From NCBI GenBank assembly GCA_021401465.1, contig JADDMT010000076.1, forward strand, positions 62,001 to 126,000: DNA of 64,000 bases. Reading direction: 5' to 3'. Under the pieces are notes generated by a model. The model saw nothing but the letters and a program-made list of their open reading frames with translations. It was not told the DNA's origin and searched no databases. Source of the DNA: Teratosphaeria epicoccoides (taxonomy: Eukaryota; Ascomycota; Dothideomycetes; Mycosphaerellales; Teratosphaeriaceae). Below, in pieces: positions 1-10,877 of the stretch (within the stretch, counting starts at the first letter, position 1; each line of letters opens with the position of its first letter). The position numbers were made by a program, and so were the translations under genes.

Positions 1-3000
1 CATCGATCTTTCGTTGTCGATTTCGTTCAATGCGGGCTGCCAGGTCCGGATGCCGCTCATGTAGCAAAGCCTCCATTCGACGTGTGGTAAAGGGCATACA
101 GGACTCTTGATTCTTTCGGACGACCTCATCAAGCTCTACGAGCAAGTCTTCATCAAGCGCATTCAGATGGTGACCTTGCAGCATGGCCTCCAGGTTCAGG
201 CACAGATACTCCAGCGCCGCGTCCTTGAACTCATGCACAGAGCTTGGTGCAATGGCATTGAGAAGATCGCAGACGTTGCGTACGTTGACATAGCGACCGA
301 TAACTCCTTGACAGACTTGGGACAGGCGGTCCAACATGAGTTCGTTGGCGGCGCTCATGACGTCCATGACCGCATCCAGGAAGTCGTCCAGACCTATGGT
401 GACGATGCCGTCGAACAGTTCGATCCCAGTGTCAGCATATATGTGGCGTAGTACCATCTGAAATGTCTTCATGCTAATGTGCGACAGGTCCACATTGACA
501 TCCTCGTCTTGATCACGGCCGGTGAGCCAGCGACCACCCGAGCGACCAGCGAACAAGCCTTCGAAGAACGGGCAACGAGCGCACACAAGGGCACTATGGA
601 CCCTAAGTTCATCGTCTTGCAGTTGGACGACTATGTCACCGTCATGGAAGAACGCCGCGTCTGCATATGCAACTTCAAAGTCAAGGTCCATGCAAGGTCT
701 AGGCATTACCATCTGTCGTACTGCTGGCTCCAGTTTATGCAACTCGAGCTTCGAAGCGACCTTCATCAACTCCATACGGACTTGACGATAGCGATAGGCC
801 ATTTTCGGTGCACCTCGAGTCATATGCCAAAAGTCTACAATTGCGTCGGTGTACAGATAGAGCACGAAGTCGATGACGGTCAGTATGTCCAGTCCTTGAA
901 ACTTGACCATCGTGCGACCATCTTTGTCCAGCTCGGTGACAGCCAAGTCTGGAATAGTAAAAGTGCTGGTCTCGCAGAGATCTCGAAATCCCCGCCGCAG
1001 TGTCCGACTCCTACCAGTAAGGACGAAACGGTGCGCTGGGATGATAATGTCTGATACGGTCGTCGCAACGACAGCATCGTATCTTGCAAAACAGTCGGAG
1101 AAACACCGATCGGCAAGGCCTTGCAGGTCTGCCTCAATATCCTTAGTTCTCAGGATGGCTTGCTTGAGGAGCGTAACTTCGTCAACCTTTTGGGAGCCTT
1201 GCCAGAAGCGTGGCTGGGAGTCCGCATCTTCTTCTGGCAAATTTCTGCCCAAATCTCTTAGAGACAAAAGTGAACTGATGTCGTTACTAAGGCCAGGCTC
1301 GTCGACGATCATTTGCGTTTTGAACACATCGCAGTCGCGCCTAACAGCAGCATACGCGCCATGCGCAGAAGCTCTGACTGCCAGCACGCGTGTCAAACCT
1401 GGGACGCGCGAGAATTTATAGTCTTTTTGCTTGTACTCGCCGGTTGCTGAGGCTGTAGAGTCCTTCATCGTTGCTCGCCGAGTCCGCTTCCACACACTAC
1501 CTTCCTCAGTGGAAAGAATGATGGAACCATCTGCGTCCACGCCGACGTCTCTCGCCGCCATATTGGTCTTCTTTGGGGCCCAGATGCACTGAGGCTGAGT
1601 GATAGCACCGCGGATCTTGGCCGGATTGGTTGTCGATGAGCTTGCTTGATTGTCCTGTCTTTGGCTGATGGAAAGGGTATAAATTTCACCTCTGCTCGAC
1701 ATGGCACATATCGTGTCGCCGCCACCAGTCAACTTCACAATCCTGCTCGACACTCCGTCATAGACAGTAGTGAGGAAACTTTGCTTAAGGAAGTTGTTGT
1801 GAAAACCGTCGAGTGGAAACTGGACCTTAGCATAGCCGTAATTGGCGAAGACCCAGACCTCGTGATTCTCCAGCAAGCAAACAGTGGCCCGATCGATTGC
1901 GGCTACTGCTTTGATCGAAGACGTGAACAGCGAGGCAGCGACCTTGCGAGGCGTCATTTGCACTTCGAGCGATCGAGCATCCGAATCCATGATGCCAAGT
2001 TGGCCGTCATTTTTCCCAAATGTGAATAGCGAAGTTGAGGTGTGCGCGACCGAATGTATGCGCGATGCAGCTATGCCATCGACAGTCTCACGTTTCAAGA
2101 TGGCAAAGATCTGTCTTGGAATGGTGCTGATTGGATCTTCGTCCCCAAGAGCAGGCTGAGGAAGGCTGTAGCCAAGCTGACCGTAGCCATTGTTTCCCCA
2201 GCTGAAGATCTCGCCCTCGCTGGACAGCGCTAAGGTGTGATTCTGACCGAGGGCAACTGTGGCGACACGTCTACCTGCTAGCGCCCCGCCTTCTATACAG
2301 GCAAAAGTATATCGCGTCTGCTCGTCGCCAGTGCCCAACCGACCGCCTTGACCATGTCCGCACATGTACAGATTTGCTTCCGGATCCGCTGTCAGAACAG
2401 CTGAGGAGAGCTTGGCCATGTGCACGTCTTGGACGATCAACGGCCTGCTTCGAATCGTGAATGGCAGATCGTCCAGCCAGCCAGATGCCGGCATTGGCGG
2501 TTTGGCTTGATAGTAAGGGTTGTGCGCGGACCACTTCCTCTCATCCGCATCCAAATGCTCCTGGTAGAAGCGTCGAATGAGATGCGCAGGCCGGCGCAAG
2601 TGGACCCGTTCTGGAAACTGCCTGTTGTCTTCGTCACCAAAGCCAAGAGACACGTTCTGATTGCTGCCGAATGTGAAGAGTTGGTCACCATCTACATCGT
2701 TGTGCGCAATCTGCGCGTTGCTGGAGTCCTCGTCCCCATCACCCGTAAAGTTCGGTCGGCCTTCGTCGCTGCCATTGGAGTTTGATCGCTGTCGGACAGC
2801 AGACTCTGGTCGCAATGTGCGATCCTTGATTGTGGCTCCGTAGAGATCGAGAGGTCCGTGGCCCTCTTTGTCTTTGACTTTGATCAATCCGATCGTCTGT
2901 TGAACGTGCCCTGTCGTCCTTCCAAGCGCGTTGCCAGTGTCCCGCTCGAGCATTAGTCGTGCGATGTTCACATTGCCAAAGTAGAAGGCGCGATGCAGCG

Positions 3001-3385
3001 CGGTCCAGCCATTCTCGGCGTCGACCACATACAAATCAGTGTACGGATGCTCAATGAGCGCGGTCGCAAAGTCGATTGCATTCTCAGCAGTTGACGATGC
3101 CGCATGATGCAGCAAGGTCAGGCCTGCACTGTCGCGCCAGTTGATGTCCGCTTTTGTCAACGTCGTCCCATGCGCGCCAGACAAGGGAGTCGCAAGCCCT
3201 GCTCTGCGATTCTTAACGGTTGTCGCGGGTGAGCTGCCTAGCCCAGGAGGACTCCCAATCACCGCGCTGATGTTCCCGCCTCTTCCCGCCTGCCCTCTCG
3301 TACTGTATACCGTGGCCTCGGCCAGCAGCCGTCGAAAGGTATCGACGTCATCCTCGTAGTATGCTTTCCAGAGTTGGCTGCTCAT
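1..3385 (-). CDS. Ankyrin-RCC1-tandem BTB protein (IBtk-like), 3' end outside window
   Basis: One reading frame stays open from the ATG at 3385 down to the left edge (at least 1128 residues, no intron needed), so the C-terminus is missing. Ankyrin-type repeats lie around residues 60-150 (NGWTALHRAF near 125). RCC1 propeller repeats follow at about 220-560, with readable blocks such as LFTFGSNQN and LGTGDEQTRYTF. Two BTB/POZ domains come next, near residue 780 (IIIPAHRFVLTGRS) and near 930 (VHSALVCARCPFF). This order is that of inhibitor of Bruton's tyrosine kinase and its fungal relatives, which are thought to act as Cul3 ubiquitin-ligase substrate adaptors. The start is the first ATG in frame (MSSQLWKAYYEDD) and is followed at once by the repeat region. 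It is divergent from the GH128 gene. Domain reading is confident; substrate and role in this fungus are unknown. Confidence 0.85.
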   Translation of the reverse strand, partial: MSSQLWKAYYEDDVDTFRRLLAEATVYSTRGQAGRGGNISAVIGSPPGLGSSPATTVKNRRAGLATPLSGAHGTTLTKADINWRDSAGLTLLHHAASSTAENAIDFATALIEHPYTDLYVVDAENGWTALHRAFYFGNVNIARLMLERDTGNALGRTTGHVQQTIGLIKVKDKEGHGPLDLYGATIKDRTLRPESAVRQRSNSNGSDEGRPNFTGDGDEDSSNAQIAHNDVDGDQLFTFGSNQNVSLGFGDEDNRQFPERVHLRRPAHLIRRFYQEHLDADERKWSAHNPYYQAKPPMPASGWLDDLPFTIRSRPLIVQDVHMAKLSSAVLTADPEANLYMCGHGQGGRLGTGDEQTRYTFACIEGGALAGRRVATVALGQNHTLALSSEGEIFSWGNNGYGQLGYSLPQPALGDEDPISTIPRQIFAILKRETVDGIAASRIHSVAHTSTSLFTFGKNDGQLGIMDSDARSLEVQMTPRKVAASLFTSSIKAVAAIDRATVCLLENHEVWVFANYGYAKVQFPLDGFHNNFLKQSFLTTVYDGVSSRIVKLTGGGDTICAMSSRGEIYTLSISQRQDNQASSSTTNPAKIRGAITQPQCIWAPKKTNMAARDVGVDADGSIILSTEEGSVWKRTRRATMKDSTASATGEYKQKDYKFSRVPGLTRVLAVRASAHGAYAAVRRDCDVFKTQMIVDEPGLSNDISSLLSLRDLGRNLPEEDADSQPRFWQGSQKVDEVTLLKQAILRTKDIEADLQGLADRCFSDCFARYDAVVATTVSDIIIPAHRFVLTGRSRTLRRGFRDLCETSTFTIPDLAVTELDKDGRTMVKFQGLDILTVIDFVLYLYTDAIVDFWHMTRGAPKMAYRYRQVRMELMKVASKLELHKLEPAVRQMVMPRPCMDLDFEVAYADAAFFHDGDIVVQLQDDELRVHSALVCARCPFFEGLFAGRSGGRWLTGRDQDEDVNVDLSHISMKTFQMVLRHIYADTGIELFDGIVTIGLDDFLDAVMDVMSAANELMLDRLSQVCQGVIGRYVNVRNVCDLLNAIAPSSVHEFKDAALEYLCLNLEAMLQGHHLNALDEDLLVELDEVVRKNQESCMPFTTRRMEALLHERHPDLAARIERNRQRKID

Positions 3386-4241
3386 ATGTTGAGCAGATCT
3401 GTCGCCGAGGAGATGTCCGTGACGCTTCGGCGAAAGCACCCGCTGTGACTACGAAGAGCCACGGCTTGTTTAAGGTGCTGAGCGAAGCTCGGGATAACTC
3501 CAAGGGAGACGAAGGAGGAGCCTGCCAGAAGGTCCCCTCCACGAGGTGAATGCGAGCGCGAGAAGCCGGATATGCGCGGCAGGCGGTTTATTGATAGGGG
3601 GCGGGTTTGATGCGGTTTCTGACTCGGCTATGCGACTTCGTGTATGGTGTCGTATTTTGCTGGCCGTACAGTAGTCGGGTATTGAGAGCGTCGGGCTGCT
3701 TTGTCTGGTGAGACAAGCTGGTCTTCGAGGCAAGCAAAGTCTGGATGCTTCGGAATGGTGACGCGATTGTAGGCTTTTGTTGATGCCGTTGTTTCCAACG
3801 TGTGTGTACTAGAACATGAAGGTACGGCAGTTATCGGAGTCACTATGGACTGCAAGGTGGGATGGTGGACGCGGCGATACGTGCATGTCATCGCCACCGA
3901 GCCAACAGCGTGTTCCGAGGCTGACCACGCTTCAAATTGCCCCTCGGCCGAGGGCATGACTTGCATGACAAGAGCATACGGTATACCTTGACGGTCCCAG
4001 ATGCGATGGCTGCAGGTCCGTTTCGGATCCAATCATTAGCGCGCGTGTCCTGTGTACTTCAATGACAGCACCGGACAGCGGTTGACGCGCTTGGTCATTA
4101 TTGCATTTGTCGTGTCGCGCATCAATAATCAATCGTTTGCCTGGTGAAGCAAGCGTAAGCGCGGTCTTGGCGTTCAGCAGCAACTTCGACCTCACTTCTG
4201 CCTGTGTACGAACCGCGAATACGTCGCCGGCGGGCTAGGCT
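3386..4241. other. Divergent intergenic region
   Basis: Shared upstream region of the BTB protein (-) and the GH128 gene (+). Short ORFs occur on both strands but show no recognisable domain. No RNA gene or repeat was seen. Confidence 0.6.
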
Positions 4242-5099
4242 ATGCTATTTACCGCCAGCGTCTTAGCCTACATATTCTCTTCCACGCTGTCCTCTCATAC
4301 CCTATCACAACCAGACTTCGAAATGCCACAGCAAATACTTACAGCCCCAGCCTCCTCAAAGCGAGGTCTGTGCTGGCCAACAGATAATCACGGCAAAGAC
4401 GAAGTCTTCACATTTACCAAACCTGGCTCCAAGATCCGCTGGCTATACAATTGGTCACCCTCGCCCACCCCAAATGCATCATCTCTTCACTTCGTACCGA
4501 TGCAATGGAACCACGTCGGTATGGACGACTTGCCTGTCAAAGCCAAGGTTGCGAATGCAACGCATGTTCTAGGGTTCAATGAGCCAGAACTTCCAGATCA
4601 GAGCAACATCTCTGCTGAGCTGGCAGCCAAGGAGTGGGTTCGAGTTGTAGAGCCCATGCGGAAAGCTGGTATTCGTGCTGGGAGTCCCGGAATCTCTTCG
4701 GCGCCTCAGGGTCTGGCCTGGCTCAAGGACTTTATTTCACGTATCCGTCAAGAAGGCTCAGATGTTGACTTCTACTGTTTCCACTGGTACGGCGTAGAGA
4801 TTGGCCAGTTCTTTGACTATCTCTGGAGTACATACTACCAGATGCCTGATCAGCAGCACCCGGTCTGGATCACGGAGTTTGCGCCGACAACTTGGGATAC
4901 CAACAATCCTTTACCGCGAGAGCATGTGGAGGCCTTTATGAGACACAGTATCAGTTATCTCGACAAGGAAGTGCCATGGGTCGAGCGGTATGCTTGGTTC
5001 GGACCCATGAGGGACTGTGGAACCGTCGGAAAGTGGGCGAGGTTGTTGGATGATGATGGCAAGCTCACCGACTTAGGCAAAATATACAGAGACTCGTAA
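4242..5099 (+). CDS. Secreted GH128-type beta-1,3-glucanase (Asl1-like)
   Basis: Single-exon protein of 285 residues. The hydrophobic N-terminus (about residues 1-20) looks like a signal peptide, so export to the wall or medium is likely. The body is the glycosyl hydrolase catalytic core domain (Glyco_hydro_cc, family GH128). KRGLCWPTDN opens the barrel. HVLGFNEPE contains the probable acid/base Glu114, and VWITEFAP contains the probable nucleophile Glu212. WYGVE and the aromatic-rich loops are typical of the beta-glucan cleft. Family members cleave beta-1,3-glucan and some act on the fungus's own cell wall. Length is close to the family norm and all key residues are present. Fold assignment is firm; substrate is by family inference. 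Confidence 0.88.
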   Translation: MLFTASVLAYIFSSTLSSHTLSQPDFEMPQQILTAPASSKRGLCWPTDNHGKDEVFTFTKPGSKIRWLYNWSPSPTPNASSLHFVPMQWNHVGMDDLPVKAKVANATHVLGFNEPELPDQSNISAELAAKEWVRVVEPMRKAGIRAGSPGISSAPQGLAWLKDFISRIRQEGSDVDFYCFHWYGVEIGQFFDYLWSTYYQMPDQQHPVWITEFAPTTWDTNNPLPREHVEAFMRHSISYLDKEVPWVERYAWFGPMRDCGTVGKWARLLDDDGKLTDLGKIYRDS

Positions 5100-6533
5100 T
5101 GATGAGTGACCAGGAGTCACGCGGCTGGAATTTGGTGACATTTGTAGCTGTGCAGCGGAGCTAAATGTGCTTCCGTTTAATCGACGCCTCACGCATCGAA
5201 ATGACACCGGAGCATCGTACAGGCATCTGAGACTGCGTTGCGACACACTCGTTGCAGATATCAGTTCATGCGCCGTCGCTTCGGGGCCATGATGTTGACA
5301 ACGACGGCGAAGGCTGGCTTACAAGACTCAACGACTGGAGCCGCTGAACGAAACTTTGTCTTGTCTTGCGAGGTGAATGCAATGGCTGATAGTAAATCAA
5401 TGAGCAGATTGAGCGTGTTAGGCCGACGTGTAGTCTTCACCATGGCGTGACAGCAAGTTCTGGAGCCACGGATAGCGTCAGAAATCCAGGACGCTTGCCC
5501 TCACAAACAGACATGATCCCGATCGCGCACAGACCTCAAACAGGAGTCAGGTGTCAGCACTAAGAACCGTTGCCTGGGTTCAAAATAGAGAGGCTCTGCG
5601 ATAATGACAATGTGGACGACGCTGCCAACACGGCACCGTGTCTTTAGTGCTTGGCACGCCGGTGTATCTCGGAATGAGCGGATCAACATGAACATCACAT
5701 CAGCTCTGACTGTACTCCCCCTGCATTGGGGACATATTCAGGATGCGTTTTGCGTGGCTGCATACCCTCATTGGATACAGAACAAATGGTGTCCATGAGC
5801 TGTAAATCATAGAGATAGAATTGACCAGTGTTCCGTACATCAGCAGATCAGGTCGTGCATCCCGAACTCACCGCGGAGTCGCCAACGTTGCTTTCGAGAT
5901 GATACAGAGGAGAAATCCGGGCTTGAGGCTTGCCCGGGTTCCCCGTGGGATTCCGACCCAGTGCATTCTGTCTTCACCTGCGAGCATCCCAACCGCGACG
6001 CACCACAGCATCTACGCAAGTAACGAAGCAGACACACCCCAATGCACGTTCCGGTTCTGCTGCTCCTCAGCCTCTCAGCGCTCTGTGATCTCTAAAGACG
6101 TGCGTTGTGCACCGAGGAGTGAAGGCGCTCTGACAAGTCTAGCAGCTCCTCAACAGCAGTACTGTAACAATGCAGGACTTGTGCATACCTTTGTCTAGAA
6201 GGTGGCAGACAGCTCCACGTTCAAAGTGTTACTGCGGCTTCAGCTCCGGGGCAGGAAATGAGTACTATATCATTCGTCAAGGGGCAGAGTGCTGCAAGGA
6301 AGGCAGGTCCTTGTCGGCGAGAGGTTGAGACTTCATGAAGAGTCTGGAGCGGCAGTACAGCAGGGTATTGGATGCTCGTTGACGTGCATCTAATTGCCCA
6401 TTAAAAGGCCGTGATGCTGGTACATCCGGCCCAAGTGCGGACGACATCAGGGCATGATCGAGTCATCTGCGCCCGTTTTCGACAAACAACTTCCCAGCCC
6501 CAGTACTTCGGGACACACTACCCTGTTTTGGGC
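5100..6533. other. Intergenic, no gene seen
   Basis: About 1.4 kb between the convergent 3' ends of the GH128 and tyrosinase genes. Only short ORFs with no family resemblance or coherent splice structure were found. It may hold long 3' UTRs. Confidence 0.55.
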
Positions 6534-8330
6534 TCAGCCGAGGAGTCCCAGAGGATTCCCGACAGCATCTTCCAGCGATCGTGTAAACGACCCCAACAAT
6601 CCTCCACCACTGTACCCGTTCGTCTTGTCCTGCGTAACCTCTGTCAAATACTGCCACTCGCCCCAACCCGGCAACTCGATACCAAGAACAGGCAGCTGCA
6701 CCTCGCTCGCCATGACGGCAATCTCCAGACCTGGGATACTCTCCGCCTCAACTGTCGTTCCGTTCACTAGCTGCACTCGCCAGCTGATACTGTCCCGGAG
6801 GTATCGCGTCACTGTCGCCGTACTCATGTCGCCGAGGCGGCCCCACATCACGTCCTGGAGTAGCCGGCGAGTGAGCGAAATGCCGGCGTTGACCAGAGAA
6901 GTACCGTCGCCTCGTACGTCTGGTCCAGCGAAGAATCCGTGACAACCGGTCAGGTTGGCTTCGCTGTGCCAGCCGTCTGGATTGGAGTCATCGAAATCGC
7001 CGTCAAAGATAAAGACAGTGAATGACCCGCAAGTACCCATCGAATCTGCTTTGACGTTTGCGATGTACTCTTGCACCTCGCCTGGAGAGTCATAGGCACC
7101 AATGATGCCGAGGGTATCGCGTTTCGTGTCGGTACTCATCGAATCATCTCTGTAGAGCGAATTGATAAGATTGATTGCGTCGGCCCGGTTTCCGGAGGCG
7201 ATCTCGGGATACTCGTAGTTCAGCGAGTCCGTCGCTCGACAATAGTCTGTATCCCAGAAACGGTCCGTGGAATTACCGCTCAAGAGAAAAGGCGTAAGAG
7301 GGGAGGAGCTGTTTTGAACGGACCCGGAGGTGTAAGTGTAAGTTTGACCGACCTCTTTCCAGGGCTCGAGCCAAGACGTGCTGTAGACCGTCTGCCATAT
7401 GGCTAGGAGCCTATCTATATTACAGTGGTGGAAGAAGAAGATCGGGTCGAATCCCGCGGAAGGCACATATCCCATGTCGCCACCGACGAGGATGTGGATC
7501 TGATCGTGTACTGCTTCCAGGCTGTTGGGATTCGAAGCCTGCCCGCTGACCAACGCTTCGGTGGAGAAGGCCTCGTAGTCTGATTGGGACGTCAGAAGAT
7601 TCCAGGTATCAGCACGCAGTTGTTTGCGGGAGGCGGCAGTGAGCGTGGACCTGCGGACAGTGGTACCGCTTGAGGGATCTACCGTGAAGCTGTTATCCGC
7701 CCCCGGTGGAAATGTGAACTTCTGCAATGGGTTCGATATGGTTTCAGGACCGGTCGGGGTGTTCACATTCACGGTGTCGTCAGTAAATATCGTGGGAAGC
7801 GGGTCCTCGCCATCTACCATGGGAGCCGCCCAGTCCCAGTACGGCATGCGCAAGTCCGTTGCCGCACTGATGAAGCGATCGTAATCGTCACCCTGGAACA
7901 TCTGAGCTATGGCCAAAGCGGTCCCCTGCAGAGCCTGCTCGAACAGCGCAACATACACGCGATGCCACGTCGGGAACAGGGTCGACAAATGACAGCAGTA
8001 TCCTGTCATCGCACACTGTTGGCAGCGTTGTACGCCAGCATACGGGATGTATGGCGCCCCATGAATTCCGGCTATCTGATAGTAACTCATGGGGTCTGTG
8101 TAGTCCTGTTGCTGAAATGATTGCATAGCCAAGAGAAAGATGTTCCATTGGTCTTCATTCTGCTGCAGATCGAAGACGTTGAGTCGTGGCTTGACGCCGC
8201 CTATGCAACCACTGACACCCTGCCTGCTTGCATTGCTGAGGGTAGTAGGACCATTGAAGCTTGCCGCAATGACCGAGATGAATGCTGAAAAGATCGCAAG
8301 GCGTTGTGGATGCAGCGCAAGTATGAACAT
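6534..8330 (-). CDS. Tyrosinase (type-3 copper phenol oxidase)
   Basis: Single-exon protein of 598 residues with a hydrophobic N-terminus (about residues 4-24) that may be a signal peptide or anchor. The two copper sites are readable. CuA is His90, His114 and His123, within YCCHLSTLFPTWHR. CuB is His275, His279 and His302, within AVHDQIHILVGGDM and DPIFFFHHCNIDRLLAIWQ. Cys112 sits two residues before His114, the position of the Cys-His thioether in fungal tyrosinases. After residue about 400 a tyrosinase C-terminal domain follows (EYIANVKAD, GSFTVFIFDGDF), which in this family shields the active site until it is cleaved. The enzyme would hydroxylate and oxidise phenols to quinones, feeding melanin-like pigments. 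The putative signal peptide sets it apart from the classical cytosolic mushroom enzyme. A copper-fist regulator lies about 11 kb away. Confidence 0.92.
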   Translation of the reverse strand: MFILALHPQRLAIFSAFISVIAASFNGPTTLSNASRQGVSGCIGGVKPRLNVFDLQQNEDQWNIFLLAMQSFQQQDYTDPMSYYQIAGIHGAPYIPYAGVQRCQQCAMTGYCCHLSTLFPTWHRVYVALFEQALQGTALAIAQMFQGDDYDRFISAATDLRMPYWDWAAPMVDGEDPLPTIFTDDTVNVNTPTGPETISNPLQKFTFPPGADNSFTVDPSSGTTVRRSTLTAASRKQLRADTWNLLTSQSDYEAFSTEALVSGQASNPNSLEAVHDQIHILVGGDMGYVPSAGFDPIFFFHHCNIDRLLAIWQTVYSTSWLEPWKEVGQTYTYTSGSVQNSSSPLTPFLLSGNSTDRFWDTDYCRATDSLNYEYPEIASGNRADAINLINSLYRDDSMSTDTKRDTLGIIGAYDSPGEVQEYIANVKADSMGTCGSFTVFIFDGDFDDSNPDGWHSEANLTGCHGFFAGPDVRGDGTSLVNAGISLTRRLLQDVMWGRLGDMSTATVTRYLRDSISWRVQLVNGTTVEAESIPGLEIAVMASEVQLPVLGIELPGWGEWQYLTEVTQDKTNGYSGGGLLGSFTRSLEDAVGNPLGLLG

Positions 8331-9228
8331 ACTGAGAATGTAGACACAAATGCTGATTGTATAGACAAAGCGAATGTGGGAGTGAAACTAGAGAAACATG
8401 GCAGTGAGAAGGGAAAGACGAAGCCTTGGGGCTCGTTAAGAGGCAATCATGAGTACATGACTCCATCAGCTGGCTTCGACATTGCCAATATAGCAAGTAA
8501 AGGCAGGGGTACCTGGGACTTAGCTGTGCCGAGTCGTTCAAGAACTGCTTGACATGCTTGTTTTCGCAGAGCCGCAGGAATAAGGTTGGTTGGATGTTTC
8601 GTGTCGCGTCCGTCTTGGAAGAGCCGCATCATCAGTCAATCGAAAAGCTCGCAAGCGTGCGAGTGTGCGAGGTGGTCTGTCCGCCACGCGTGACTAATCT
8701 TCCCAGTGTTGAGGTGATCAGCATGCCTGTGCTGGCGCACGGTGGAATGGGAGATCCAGGCATTCCGCAAACGACCTGCCCGCCGGAGATGTTGCTGCCA
8801 ATACGAAGGCACTGGCTACATGCGCAGTCAAGCAGGGCCGGTGGGGTGCAGGCTGTGGACGCACGATCTCAAGCGTAGCAAATGGTCAAGGTAGTCCTTG
8901 TAATTATCTTGCCCGTTGGAGGCTTGTCCACGTCCAGTGATGACGTGCCATTATCAGGTTGTCGGGATTGTATACGCAGCAATGTCTCCGCTGTTGCCGA
9001 CTGCCGACGTAGACTGGATGAAGATATGGACGGAGGACAGGAAATAAGGGATGGAGGACAAAGTGATGGAAAGTGAAGAGGAGATTATTGTCAGCGCGCC
9101 GACGCAGAATGCCTGAGGCCTCGGCGATTGTTTACGCGTCCACTACGGAGCATCCTAGCGTACCATCGTACCTGCCTTCCAAAACTTCCAGTCGCGCTCA
9201 TGATCCAGTGTCAATATTGTGCACGTGC
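8331..9228. other. Divergent intergenic region
   Basis: Upstream of tyrosinase (-) and of the alpha/beta-hydrolase-like gene (+). No gene is supported. An in-frame upstream ATG at 9109 could lengthen the downstream gene by 40 residues. Confidence 0.5.
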
Positions 9229-10509
9229 ATGATGTGGCGAAATGCGCGATTTAGAATCCCACGACCTCGCGGGAATGGGCGCGTGTCGAAGGCGCTCTCG
9301 CACAGCAGATCGTTTGCTGGATTCGGACGTGAGACAATCGAAGTGGCAGCAGGCAGCAATGGAAATATCAGACTCGAGTAAGCTGGCACGGGCCACGGTT
9401 GACCTGGTGCGATCAGTGCTGAGGTGAGCAGTATCTTCCATCCAAACACATCGCCATCCACTCTCTCAGCACCGCCCACTGTACTGCTCTACTTGCCCTC
9501 CGATGGGTCCCCCTCATCCGCCTCCAACGACGATGCCGCGATCGTCTCTGTACTTCGCGCTCAATTGCCCTTTTCTGTCGTACAGATCAACTATCGTCTA
9601 GGCAGTGGCAATCGCTATCCACAGCCTGTTCACGATGTCGCAAAAGGCTTCGACTTTGTGCTGGAGCATCTACTCCCGAAGCGCGGAATCACACGCGCTG
9701 GGCGACCCGAACATGTCGGACGCGTTGCTGTCTGCGGGCAATTTCTGGGAGGCAGTCTCGCCGTGGCTCTAGCACTTACAGAGTGTCGCATTGGCCGCCC
9801 AGGGGTAACGGCAGCAGCGATATGCAACCCGCTTGTGGATTGGCCCGGTCTTGATGAGGTCGACGGTAAGCATGGGCCGCCTGCCGAGCTGCTGCAAGTG
9901 CGTGGCAGGCTGTTCAGAAAGCAAGAAGACTACTTCGACCCCTTCGCGTCACCTATTCTCTTCTTTCGCTCAGCCGGGCGAGCTGTGCCGCCGTCGCCAG
10001 CAGAGGCGCCCGTGAGCGATCTGGAGCATCTGGCTTTTCTTGAACGTGAAGATTTCTTTCGCGAGCAACTGGCGCTGAGCGCGCTGTCGAAGCGTGATTC
10101 TGAGCCCGCCACCTCTGCCAAGGAGGCCCAGCGAAAGGCGTCGAAACGCTTTCCGAGCGCGTCTCTTGGTCTTCGCCTACCTATGTTCCATATCAGCACC
10201 GGTGCCGATTCGGCTTTATACCAACAGGCGGACGAATTGGCTCATGCTTTGAGAAAGAGCCACTTGAGACAAGCGACTGCGACAGACTTCGGAAGAAAGG
10301 TTTTGCTGGACGACGAAATTGACGAGCTCGACGAAGACGACCGGCAGGCAGAGCTTGCCAGGAGGGCGGCTGCAGAAAGCAAAGCGAAATTGACAGTACA
10401 TGAAGGGCTGGGTGCGTGGAATGCATCGCCGTCTGGGACAGCGCGAGTCACCGAAGCAGCAGGATGGCTCAGAAGCGTGCTCTCTCAATGCCGAAGCGAG
10501 GCTGAATGA
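9229..10509 (+). CDS. Alpha/beta-hydrolase-3-like protein lacking the serine nucleophile, two exons
   Basis: The long frame has no usable ATG of its own, so an upstream exon is required. I propose exon 1 at 9229-9377 and exon 2 at 9432-10509, with a 54-nt intron starting GTAAGC and ending GAGCAG. This joins the frames as NIRL-D-IFHPNTSP, giving 408 residues (or 448 from the ATG at 9109). The body resembles the alpha/beta hydrolase fold-3 group (VLLYLPSDGSP, VVQINYRLGSGNRYP with Asn-Tyr-Arg after strand 4). The nucleophile elbow reads VCGQFLGGSLA, so Phe sits where GxSxG needs Ser. The protein is therefore probably a non-catalytic member; I recall similar CGELIGG-type elbows in other ascomycete proteins. 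The middle region is Arg/Glu/Ala-rich. Fold confidence is moderate, and function is unknown. Confidence 0.68.
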
Positions 10510-10877
10510 CACGTTATGCCTGTGTCGGCGTATGAATCCCGCAGTCATGGAATGCTCCATGCTTCCTGTTCCTGCACAACCCAACAGTCTTCACCACAGA
10601 CATGAGTAACCATCGCTTCCATAAGCAAGAATACGGACAGGCATATGCGTGTCCGCAGCAGGCCAGCCAGCCAGTCGTTCAAAGCCAACAGTCAAGACTT
10701 GCGACATGACAGAATTATTCAACAGAATGCTGGCCGGCACAGAACCAATTCATCACTACCTATCAGTAACCGTTGCCGACGTCCCAGCTCTCAGCGCAAA
10801 CCCAATATCTGCCTGTTGAAACACACGGACGTAATGAGCATGTAGATTACCAGACATCAAGCACTGTAACGACGACC
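10510..10877. other. Intergenic, no gene seen
   Basis: Short spacer between two same-strand genes. Nothing recognisable. Confidence 0.5.
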
